Shown here: piece by piece, positions 31,990 through 43,000 of the stretch
How positions within the stretch are numbered: the stretch's first letter is position 1
How the letters are laid out: each line of letters begins with the position of its first letter
From: Sebastes aleutianus
Taxonomy: Eukaryota > Chordata > Actinopteri > Perciformes > Sebastidae
NCBI GenBank assembly: GCA_916700875.1
Contig: CAKAKS010000039.1
Location: 9,325,544 to 9,389,543 of the forward strand
Length of the DNA: 64,000 nt
Reading direction: 5' to 3'
Program-made: the position numbers and the translations under genes
Notes under the pieces: model-generated
Database searches by the model: none
Seen by the model: the letters and a program-made list of their open reading frames with translations, nothing else
Told to the model about the DNA's origin: nothing

Positions 31990-33660
31990 ATTTCTTTCCA
32001 ACCCATTTCTTGCAATTGAAAAAATAACTTTGATGCTCCAACACATTAATAATAATTATTTGACTACATACATATATGAAGCAGTAGCCAAATCTTAGAT
32101 GATCTTTGGATTGTCCAAAGTACAGAGTACAGTTTCTTTTATTGTCTATAAAGGCATAACATCAACGCTTTACAACTTAACTGTTAAACACTTTGGTAAG
32201 TAGCCTTGAACTTTAAACCCTTCTTTCTCAACCTCACTGTTTCTGTAGTTTCAGCTGTCTGCTGTACAGGCAGGACAGCTGATTATATTTACTGTGTTTC
32301 AACAACCAGTATCAACATAAAACCCCTTTTCCTGTCTGCCTCTACACTTTCATCTGTCCAATAAAGGCAAGCATGCCAAAACAAGTAAGGGAGGAATTAT
32401 TATTGTTTTATTATTGTTTAAAATTGAATTCTATTATGATTTTACAGATTTAAATTATGATATTAAAAAAGCAGAGGGCTCTGGATGTTAGCACTTCAAT
32501 GCTTTAAGCCACAGACACACCAACCCGACAGAGAACTAGCGGCGACGAAGGCCGCCTGTTGCGTCGCCTCACGTCGCCTATGTTTTGGCCGACCAGTTGT
32601 ACACGAACACACCTCATAGACTACAGCAGATGGCCAACTACCACATACGTTTTGTGCCTGGGTGAGATGAAATAACTCCACACCAGCAGGTGGCAGTAGT
32701 CTGTAAACATCATTCAAAAAGGGTAACCAGAAACCCAAGGAAGATGGATATCAAAGGCTTTGTTATGATACGTACATGAAACAAAGCAGCGTTTACCGAC
32801 CATTTTCACAGCACTCTCACTCACCACTCAGCTTCATTCCAGATGTTCATGTTGCTGTGAAAATATCCGTGTGTTGGAATGATCAGATGAGATGAAGATG
32901 AAAAATGAGAAGAGCCTTCTGTGTTTTTCCTCTTGACTTTACTCGTTTGCTAGCTTTCCTCCCTTCCGTTGTTCTTCTTGTGCACTGACTAGTTTATGCT
33001 GAACAGACAACCAGAGTGATTTCTCTCACCGACGGACGCCGCTGCTGATTCAACATGCTTATACGGCCGAAAAACCTCCAACACGGGCAGACTAGAGCAG
33101 ACGGTGTGGGACACACCGAAAAAACTAGGCCGACGGATGCTCACCGATGGCCCCAAACTGTCCGACGGCCGACTGTCGGCTTGGTGCGTCAGGGCCTTAA
33201 AACATCAGAATAGTTTCTAAGTGTTTTGTTATTATTTTTTACTATTATTTGAATAGCTAACAAGCAACTAATTACCAAATATTACAGTCATATAAGTGAC
33301 TGGCAGCAGGCAGCGATCAGTCAGAGGCAGCCTTCAGAAATGAAGTAAAACCACAGAGAAAAAAAAAGGCAGACTGATCCAACTCCACTTGATAAGTCTC
33401 AATAATCCACCAATGCAACAAACTCAGTCTGATCTTTGGAAAATAGTCTCAAACTGTGGCACTCTGTTGTGAAGTAAACATTTAATAATGAAGATCTACA
33501 GTACATGTTATCACTTATCTTCTGAGCTTGATGATCTCATAGAAATACCACTGAACTGCTCATCTGAGCTCTCCTACACTCGCAGCAAATTCATATAATG
33601 TAACAACATTCAGGATGACCCTCCTTATATTCCACTAATCATAGTTTTTATTTATATATT
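31990..33660. other. Divergent extra sequence in the TRIM5 intron
   Basis: After the first 250 bp the TRIM5 intron no longer aligns with the other units. Homology resumes only at the last 25 bp before the acceptor. The insert carries the TTAA-flanked element at 32504-33200 and otherwise AT-rich sequence with no gene I can support. Confidence 0.6.
32504..33200. mobile_element. PiggyBac-type MITE candidate
   Basis: Flanked by TTAA on both sides (32504-32507, 33197-33200), the PiggyBac target. The ends are imperfect inverted repeats: the left reads gccacagacacaccaacccg and the right, reversed, reads ggccctgacgcaccaagccg. No transposase is present. GC-rich sub-terminal parts with 'gccgac' motifs surround an unrelated AT-richer centre. 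Confidence 0.65.
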
Positions 33661-33698
33661 TATTTATATGTAATGTTTTTTGTCCTCAGAGTGTAGAT

Positions 33699-35342
33699 AT
33701 GTCTGCTGCCAGCTGTTTGCTGACTGAAGATCAGTTTCTGTGCTCCATCTGTCTGGATGTGTTCACTGATCCAGTCACCATACCATGTGGACACAACTTC
33801 TGTAAAACCTGCATCACTAAACACTGTGCTATTAATGTCCCATTTCAGTGTCCCAACTGTAAAAAGATTTTCTCCACAAGACCTGAGCTGCAGGTCAATA
33901 CTTTCATCTCTGAGATGGCTGCTCAGTTCAGACAGTCAGCTCAACAGAAAGCCAGCAGCAGCAGCTCTGAGCAACAAGCTTCCAAACCAGGAGAAGTTCC
34001 CTGTGACGTCTGCACTGGAACCAAACTGAAGGCCCTGAAGTCCTGCCTGGTGTGTCTGGACTCCTACTGTGAGACTCACCTGGAGCCTCATCTGACAAGG
34101 TCAGCTCTGAAAAGACATCAGCTGATCGACCCTGTGGAAAACCTGGAAAGCAGGATGTGTAAGAAGCACGATAAACTGCTGGAGCTGTTCTGTAAGACCG
34201 ACCAGATGTGTGTCTGCATGATGTGCACTGTTTCAGACCACAAAACACATGATGTTGTTCCTCTGAAAGAAGAATATGAAGGAAAGAAGGCCGAGCTGGG
34301 GAAGACAGAGGCCGAAATTCAGCAGATGATCCAGAAGAGACGACTGAAGATTCAGGAGATGAAACACTCAGAGGGGCTCAGTAAGGAAGATGCAGACAGA
34401 GAGATGGCAGATGGTGTTCAGGTCTTCACCGCTCTGAAGGAGTCTGTTGAGAGAAGCCAGGCCGAGCTCATCGACACGATCAAAGAGAAGCAGAGAAAGA
34501 CAGAGAAACAGGCTGAAGGCTTCATCAAAGAGCTGGAACAGGAAATCTCTGAGCTGAAGAAGAGAAGCACTGAAGTGGTGCAGCTCTCACGCTCTGAAGA
34601 CCACCTCCACCTCCTCCAAAGCTTCACGTCCCTGAACGCTGCTCCACCCACCAAGGACTGGACAGAAGTCAGCGTCCGTCCACCTTCATATGAGGGGACT
34701 GTGGTGAGAGCTGTGAATCAGCTGGAGGAGACGCTCAGTAAACAGATGAAGAAGCTGTTTGAAGCCGAGCTGAAGAGGGTCCAGCAGTCTGCAGTGGATG
34801 TGACACTTGATCCTGATACAGCACATCCCAAACTCATCCTGTCTGATGATGGAAAACAAGTACATGATAGTGATGTAAAGAAGAATCTCCCAGACAACCC
34901 AGAGAGATTTGATACTGTTGCTTGTGTCTTAGCAAAGCAGAGTTTCTCTTCAGGAAGGTTTTACTACGAGGTTCAGGTTAAAGGGAAGACTCAGTGGGAT
35001 TTAGGAGTGGCCAGAGAGTCGATCAACAGGAAGGGGAAAATCACCCTGTCTCCTCAGAATGGTTACTGGACGATATGGTTGAGGAATGAAATGGAGTACA
35101 AAGCTCTTGCTGACACTTCAGTCCGTCTCTCTCTGAAGTCTCAGCCTGATAAGATGGGGGTGTTTGTGGATTATGAGGAGGGTCTGGTCTCCTTTTATGA
35201 TGTTGATGCTGCAGCTCTTATCTACTCCTTTACTGGCTGCTCCTTCACTGAGAAACTCTTCCCATACTTTGGTCCCAGTCCTAACTGTGGTGGTAAAAAC
35301 TCTGCCCCCCTGATCATCTCTCCTGTCAATCACACTGAGTAG
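33699..35342 (+). CDS. TRIM5: RING-B-box-coiled-coil-SPRY E3 ubiquitin ligase
   Basis: Intact 547-aa paralogue and the last of the array. RING variant PVTIPCGHN with TKHCAINVPF in place of TQHWDINVPF, so the tryptophan W43 is changed and an extra cysteine appears two residues after H42; all eight RING ligands are kept. B-box 2 is like TRIM4 (CKKHDKLLELF, CMMCTVSDH). The coiled coil has KHSEGLSKED where the others have KHSVGLSKED. SPRY variants: TQWDLGVA, KITLSPQN, NEMEYKALADTSV, PDKMGVFV, KLFPYFGPS. Predicted E3 ligase. W43 sits where many RING domains contact the E2, so E2 choice might differ (inference). Confidence 0.95.
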   Translation: MSAASCLLTEDQFLCSICLDVFTDPVTIPCGHNFCKTCITKHCAINVPFQCPNCKKIFSTRPELQVNTFISEMAAQFRQSAQQKASSSSSEQQASKPGEVPCDVCTGTKLKALKSCLVCLDSYCETHLEPHLTRSALKRHQLIDPVENLESRMCKKHDKLLELFCKTDQMCVCMMCTVSDHKTHDVVPLKEEYEGKKAELGKTEAEIQQMIQKRRLKIQEMKHSEGLSKEDADREMADGVQVFTALKESVERSQAELIDTIKEKQRKTEKQAEGFIKELEQEISELKKRSTEVVQLSRSEDHLHLLQSFTSLNAAPPTKDWTEVSVRPPSYEGTVVRAVNQLEETLSKQMKKLFEAELKRVQQSAVDVTLDPDTAHPKLILSDDGKQVHDSDVKKNLPDNPERFDTVACVLAKQSFSSGRFYYEVQVKGKTQWDLGVARESINRKGKITLSPQNGYWTIWLRNEMEYKALADTSVRLSLKSQPDKMGVFVDYEEGLVSFYDVDAAALIYSFTGCSFTEKLFPYFGPSPNCGGKNSAPLIISPVNHTE

Positions 35343-35984
35343 AACAACCATTTGACTTTCTACAGAAATATTCTCTATCATTTAATGTAATGAATGTATA
35401 TTATTGGTGATTTAGGGTGAATGCATTGTTGATTCATCAGATTCTGATCAATGAGTTTTTTTGCTTTTTTTCTGTAAATATTTGTATCTGATGTGTCACA
35501 TTGCTACTTACAACACACAGATTTTACAGCACTGATTGATATTATCTAATGTAGTCAAAATTATTCTAATAACTGCATTACCTGCCTTCAAGACTATTAA
35601 AATCATCATAAACAATTTCTTAATGAATAAGAAGCATTTCCACATTCCTTAATTATATTTTAATAAGGTGTTTTAAGGCGTTTAGTTTTTATAATTTCAA
35701 ATTAAAGGACACATTAAGTGATATCTGGTATGTTTTCATGGGTAAATTAAGGATTAATTCTTAATGGTACAAAATTGACAGATTTTTAGAACATCAACAA
35801 AATGTGATCATAAAATATTAATTAATAAAGCTGCATTGGTTTTACACACCAGTGAAGAAGAAAAGTTTTGTCTGTTTTGTCATTTTCCTTCCATATTGTC
35901 CACCTCTCTGCAGACTGCATAGAAATTTGGAAAGTTTGACAAAGTCAACAAGTTTCCACAGGATTTTTTTTTTTACATCTTTGT
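35343..35984. repeat. TRIM5 3' flank, end of array
   Basis: AT-rich 3' flank colinear with the other units to about 35985. The 'aaaatgagataatccttta' segment is reduced to a stub and fused to block X. Confidence 0.6.
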
Positions 35985-37008
35985 GATTTTCCCCCATACC
36001 AGTATCCAGTCCCAGGTGAGCAGAGTGCAGCAGCACGTCGGGGCCGCCACATTGTAATCCCTCGTCTCCGCCGTGGGTCCGTCCAGCCCGGACAGCTGAT
36101 GGTACATGTCAGCCTTCGTCCTTTCCACGCTTCATATTCATTGTCTATGTAAGCAGTCCTGCAATGCATTCTGGTAGCGTGGCAGCGCAATTCGAGCAAA
36201 GGGGCGTCACGTTGGCTGCGCCTCATTTACATAAAGTTGAGGTATGGGCTACTTTATATAAATCAGGGGCGTCCGACCAGCCAGAACTTTTCATCTGTTC
36301 CCTGGCGCTACTAGTCCACTAGCTAACTGATCGCGGATGGTGTCGTTTTCTCAGACGGATTAAAATGACATGCTAAAATGGGTCGCCAAATATATGCCAT
36401 TACTCGTTAATCCAGCAGTAAAGTCTGTGTGTGAGAAACACGGCTTTTGTTTTTACATTTAATTTAAATTTCACAAAACAAAAACTTATATTTTTGTTGG
36501 GCTCTGTAAGTACTGAAACATTCTCCTCATTGAGAAGATAGTTGTATAGCAGCTGGAAAGCCTTTTGAAGCAGTTATTTAAAAAAAAAAAAAAAGATACT
36601 ATTTTTCTTGTTAAAGAAGGATATATTAAAAGGTGGTTCATATATTTGTATGATTGAATTTGTGCTCAATCAAAGAGTGTTATGAAATACTCAATGACTT
36701 TAAAAAGAGCTATTTTTTTTGTTTCTGTGGCACAAAAGGGGAATAAATAACAGTAAAAACAAAATAAACATATCAGCCCTGAATTTTGCAATCGCTGCAT
36801 CCCTAAAAATAATGTATGCCGAGTACAGATTTTGGCTGATAGGAGGCGTCCATATTTGTTTGTTGTTGGATTTCTGTATTATTGAAACGCCAAAGTCAGA
36901 TATATCAGCGTGTTCAGAAAAATCAGTTGGACCCACTGAATCATCAGCAGATTGGAAACTACTTCTTCTGATTTAACCACGAGAAAAAAACAGATCTCAT
37001 CAGAGTAA
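35985..37008. repeat. Block X copy 4 (rearranged) and ZP3 downstream flank
   Basis: Block X is entered at 'cccccataccagtatccagt', with the MITE-like part truncated near 36290. An insert of AT-rich sequence (about 36411-36825, unassigned) follows, then 'gccaaagtcagatatatcag' at about 36889, which is the empty site for the solo LTR of units 1 and 3. Confidence 0.6.
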
Positions 37009-37013
37009 CAAGC

Positions 37014-37019
37014 TTTAAT
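37014..37019 (-). terminator. Likely ZP3 polyadenylation signal
   Basis: The minus strand reads attaaa 34 bases past the TGA at 37053-37055. The same motif sits in both array copies of this end. No other AATAAA-like motif is closer. Confidence 0.5.
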
Positions 37020-37052
37020 CTCCTACATTTTAAAAGTTGTTATTTTGTTTTC

Positions 37053-40000
37053 TCACTCTAGAGGTCTCTCCTTCACTGTGATTGGTCCAACAGCTGTTTC
37101 CTGTTTCCACTGAACACCTGCAACAGAAACACAACACAAAACTCTTAATGTCTATAAAAACACCATTACAGGTACGCCTTGAAATTTAATTAAAGTAATT
37201 GTGTTTCATTCAGCGACTTCTGGTCTTTTTATCAGCCGGGAAGTGAAAGAAGAGTGAGATCCGTTGTTGGTGTTCAAACGATTTGAAACGAGTTCATCCC
37301 TGTAGGAAACACAAAGGCATCGTAGCTTCAGAGAGAGAGAGGCCACTACGACACTTTTGGGTGTATCGTCTTTCTAATGACGTATTTTCAGTCTGATACT
37401 TCAACAGTTTTACAACGAACTGAGACTTTCTTGACTTGCAAAATTATGTTTTAATTGACTAACGTCATATGTGTGAGTCATGGCGCAATTCAAACAGGAT
37501 CAAAAAAAATATTTGTCTCACGCCGTTGACTATTGTACATATTTTTTCCGAAATAAGGTCCCATGGTGGTCCACCGGAAGGGGCGGGACTTCGCCTCTAT
37601 TCAGTCACACTATAAAAAGCTTTTATATGCCAGGCACGTGTAAACCTAAACAACTCTAATTCTTTAATTTAACATTAAAGTTCAGTCTGTATATTTTCAG
37701 TGCTGTATGTGGTATTTTGTTTACAGAACAGTAGACTCAGATTGGCCCAAGCAGCATGTGCCGTCTCTGTGCTGAATCCAGTTGGAGTGGAAAAGCTCGT
37801 CCAACTAGTTTTGGAGTCCACCCACTCACCTGTTCCAGTCAGTGCAAACAGACAACACGCCTGAACGCAACACAGAGGACTGTCAAGAGACAGACAAGAC
37901 ACCTGAACGCAACACAAGCAGGACACCTGAATGCAACACTAAGGAGTGTCAGACAGACAAGACAGATGAGCGTCAGACAGACAAGACACCTGAACGCAAC
38001 ACAGAGGGCCGTCCGACAACAAGACACCTGAACACAGCACAGAGGACCGTCAAAGACAAGACACCTGAATGCAACACAGAGGGCCGTCAGGCAGGCCAAC
38101 TGGTTTTGGAGTCCACCCACTCACCTGTTCCGGTCAGGGGACTCTGTCTTCCTGTCCCACAGTCTGTATCACAGCAGGTACAGACTTGATGGCTGCCGCT
38201 TGCCTCCCTCCACCTGTCAAATCAACAAAACGATTAAATAGGGTTTAAATTCTTTCATCCCTTTCCAACATGAGATTTTTACCCATCACCTGTCCCTAAA
38301 ATATCTTAAGTTTGTTTTCACTGAGCACACAACATTTAGACAGATGTTTTTAACTCGGTGTGTCTCTGTGCTGAAATACTACAAAGCACAGACTCCACTG
38401 TCTGAGATTGATGGTATTTGTAGTGTTTGCAGCAGATGGCATGATGGGAGTTGTAGTGTTGGGGGTGTCTCACCCGTTGGAGAATGAACAAGCCTTGTTG
38501 GTAGCATCAACAGCTGCAGCAGCTGCTGTGGCTCTCACACTGCAGGTGATGTAGATCTTAAAAGACACATAGAAGGTGATCATTCAAGTTGGTCGTCATA
38601 GAAACCAACAGCCGTAGACAGGTAGACAGGAAACCAGGAGATAAACAGGAAGTGTGTGATGTGTTCGAGTCTCACCACACCGCTGTCATCCTGCTGGAAC
38701 CTGAACGCCTCCACCTCAAACTGCAGTGTGTCACCCTGAGACCGAGGCAGGAACTGAGAGCTGGAGCCTGTCAGCTGACTGTCAAACAGACACCTGAACA
38801 CAACACAGGAATGTCAGGGACAAGACACCTAAAGGCAACACAGATCAGCCTACAGTCAGGGAAAAGACACCTGAAGGCAACACACAGCACCATCAGAGAC
38901 AGGACACCTGAACGCAACATAAAGTACACCTGAACGCAACACAGAGGACCGTCATATAGACAAGACGCCTCAACGTAACACAGAGGACCGTCAGAGACAA
39001 AACACCCAAACGCAACACAGGGGACCGTCAGAGACAAGATGCCTGAACGCAACACATGCAGTACAGTCAGACAGACAACTGACCTTAATAAAAGATATGA
39101 GGGAAAATGTTTGCAAGGCTTTGGAATAAAACTCACGCAAGAAATACACACCTGTTAAACTGAGATGTAATGTTTAGTATTTCTGAGCGAGGTGGACTTT
39201 AAGAACCACCACCAGTACAGTAAACTGACCCGCTGTTTCCCAGGAAGGCGTATCGTGGGACGGTGTCGATGTTTGGGACCACGGTGGCCACGCAGCTGTC
39301 CACCGTCACTCTGAGGGGGACGTGATGAAACTGTTTGACTGAAATCTCAAACTTCATCATGTCTCCCAGCAGGAACTGAGCAGACGGGCGAGAGAACTGC
39401 CAATCATCTGAGAGAAAGAAAGAAAAGACAGGAGTGTTCAGAACAGAGGAGGTGTTCACCTTCATCTCAATTTTACAGGTAATCTAACAAAATATTCTTT
39501 AATAGAGACAAACTGACTGAACCTCAGTGGTGGGAGGTAACCAAAAACATTTAAGTGCTGCAACAATACAACAATTCAGAGAAATATTGTACTTTTCACT
39601 TATTTAACAGTTACTTTTCAAATTAAGACTTTACAAACAAAAGCTGATTTATAAAATATGTTACAGAATAAACACCAACATTAAATTACCGCTTACATAT
39701 TAATACATCAATTAGACAATAGTTAAACACTGAAAATAGCCACTCTGCATTAGAAGTACTTTTTAGGGCTATCAATTGAATAAAATATTTAATCACATGA
39801 TTCCATAGTTAATCGCGCTTAATCGCAAATTAATCACACATTTTTGATTTGTTCAAAATGTACCTTAAAGGGAGATTTGTCAAGTATTAAAACTCTTATC
39901 AACATGGTAGTGGCCAAATATGCTGCTTTATACAAATGTATGTATATATTTATTATTGGAAATCAATTGACAACACAAAACAACGACAAATATCGTCCAG

Positions 40001-43000
40001 AAACCCTCACAGGTACTGCATTTAGCATCAGAAATATGCTAAAATCATAACATGGCAAACTGCAGCCAAACAGGAAACAGCAGCTGTCAGTGTGCTGACT
40101 TGACTATGACTTGCTCCAAACTGCATGTGATTATCATAAAGTGGGCATGTCTGTAAAGGGGAGACTCGTGGGTACCCATAGAACCCATTTTCATTCACAT
40201 ATCTGGAGGTCAGAGGTCAAGGTACCCCTTTGAAAATGGCCATGACAGTTTTTCCTTGTCAAAATTTAGCGTAACTTTGGAGCGTTTATTTACTTGAATG
40301 CGTTATTATCACGTTCAATTTGACAGCCCTTGTACGTTTACTTTAAATACTTTTAAGTGTAGTTTGCTGCCAATACTTTGGACTTTTACTCAAGAGAAGT
40401 TTTGAATGCAGGACTTGTAATTGAGTATTTTTATACTGTAGTATTGCTACTTTTACTCAAGTAAAAAGATTTGAATACTTCTCCCACCACTGCTGATTTT
40501 GAAGCTACAAAATTCTAGTGTTTGGTTATTAAAATAACTGACATGGATATGTACCACCAAGACACGCATGTAAGAAAGTGATTCAACAATAAATTATTAC
40601 GTTAGAAGGAAACACGCACCAGTCATGAGTCTGATGGAGAAGTAGAGACTTTCCTCTGAAGCTTTAGTGACGCTGAACGGACTCCAGGTCGGCTTCAACA
40701 GCCCGCTGCTCACATCATGCTTCCTAAAAAACAAAAAGACATTAACAGCAAAGATCTAAAAAAACAATTCTGTGATTTCTGAAAGCAAAAACGTCCAAAT
40801 GTCAACATTTAAAAGACAGAAAATTAAGGATGTGGAAGTACATTTACTCAAGTTCTGTGCTAATGTACAATTTTGAGGTAGGCTACTTTATAGCATAAAA
40901 TGGAAATGCACAGTACTTCAACTCCACTACAACTCAGAGGAAAATATTGTACTTTTTACTCCACTATATTTAGACAATTTTAATTACTTTGCAGATTTAG
41001 ATCTTAATACAAAATATTAACTAATAAATTATGATGCATTATTATCATTTAAGCTATCCAGCAGTATAAAGTAGTTTAAATTAGCCTCACCTTTACCGGC
41101 TGCAACTTTAAAATGATGTACACATTAATGCATTACTAATTATAATCCAATAATGTATATTATTCTGAAATCGGACATTCTGCATTGTGACTTTTACTTT
41201 TGGTACTTAAATGTTTTAATTTTCAATGCAGGACTTTTACTTGTAACTAAGTATGTCTACACTGTGGTCTTGCTGCTTTTACTGAAGTAAAAGATCTGAG
41301 TACTTCTTCCACTACTGGCTAAAATGACAGAAACTCAAGACAAAACCGCTTTATTCTGGTTCATTGTGTAAAATCTGACCTCTGGTAGTGACACTGGATG
41401 CCGACTGCGACATCTCCGGTTCGGATGATTTGACTGTCCCCCAGAGGACTGGGAGTGTACAGCAGCGTGAAGGCGTAGATGAACGAGTCCTCAGACATCT
41501 GAAGCACAGTTTACTACAGTGTCAAGTCTGAAAACACATGACATTAATCTGTATTTTTTAAATTAACACCAATCAAATAACTAATGGTAAAGTGTCTCTG
41601 GTATCTGTGGACCAACTCTGCAGCTCTGGGAAGCTTTTTCGTCTCTTTTAGCTCCTCGTTTTGTCTTTTACGGCACATTTACTGCGGTTTAGTTTCAGCG
41701 TTTTCGTCAAACGCGCTCCGATAAACCCGCAGTACACTACATGCTGACAGACAGTTAGGGCGCATTCCCACCAGATCCAGTGACAGAGGGCGTCTTGATG
41801 CTTTCCATTTATTTCCTGTGGAAAGCAGGAGAAGCAGTCGCCCAGTGCGAGGAAGAGTGTTGTGGCTAGTTGGAGAGGGTCTTTATGAATACGAGCCCGT
41901 CTAGCACGTCACGTCCGGCTCACAAAACTTGGACCAAGCTATCAAACTAGGCAATGTAGTTCTAAAAGAAACTAGATTTAGCAGTGGCATAAACTATTTC
42001 TCTCAAATGTTTCAGAAGTAGATTTCGGTGGATTGTTTAGATGGATTACTCAAAGGTTTACGAGCAGGCTGCCATGTTATTTCCTGTTTGAAACGGCGAG
42101 CAGAGAACCACGGACCAATCAGGTGCATTCAACAGTAGGGTAGATTGCCGTCTGAACGGCCAGTTGAGAGGAGCACGAATCCCCTAGTGTCCTCGCCGGA
42201 CCTGGTGGACATGGGTCGTGTCTAGAAGGTAACCTGCAAATTGGGAAATCTGGCAAAAACTATTGACAACCTATCCTAACCTCAGCCAGTCGAGGTCGAC
42301 GCCTAACCTCAGCCAGTCGAGGTCAACGCCTAACTTTAACTATCTCGCAAGAGTTTCCCAACTCATTTGTTACCTTCTAGACATGACCGTGGATATTTAG
42401 TGTTATGGTACATGTCCACAAGGGCGTTTTTGGAGACGAGAGGTCGCGTCACTTCCCAACATTGGATGCTTGATGGGCCACCATGAGGCACCTGATTAGA
42501 CGAACTCTTTCACTTGTGGGCTGCTGCTCCCAGCTTTCAAACCGGAACCAACATGGCTGCTCGTTTGGAAACTTGAAATGATCACCTAAATGTGTTTCTG
42601 AAAACATGTGAGGCGAGAAATATTCAGCCTAGACCTCAAATTTATGCAAATGAGGAGCAGCCGCTGCGAAGGGCCGCCGCCAAGGACCGTCTCTCGAAAC
42701 GCAACGCTGCGTTACCAGAATGCATTGCACGGCTGCTTATATAGACAATGAATGGAAGCGTGGAAATGACAGATCATGTGGACACGTCCTATTAGAGACC
42801 TATTTAGCAGCTAAAGAGACATAAATTTCTCTCAGGAGTTGGTAGAGACCAAAAACTGAGCTAAAAACGTGAATATTGGACTTAAATTTATCATCAGGTG
42901 TACACAAAGTCTCCTGATTCTCAAATAAGCCGAATTTTACTGAAAATGTACGCTCATTTGGAGTCAAACAAGATGTCATTTTTTTCACATTAAACCCTCA

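Noticed and set aside
37842..38189. 115-codon plus-strand ORF, and others at 38589-39151
   Set aside because: Antisense to ZP3 exons and generated by the intronic minisatellite; no domain.
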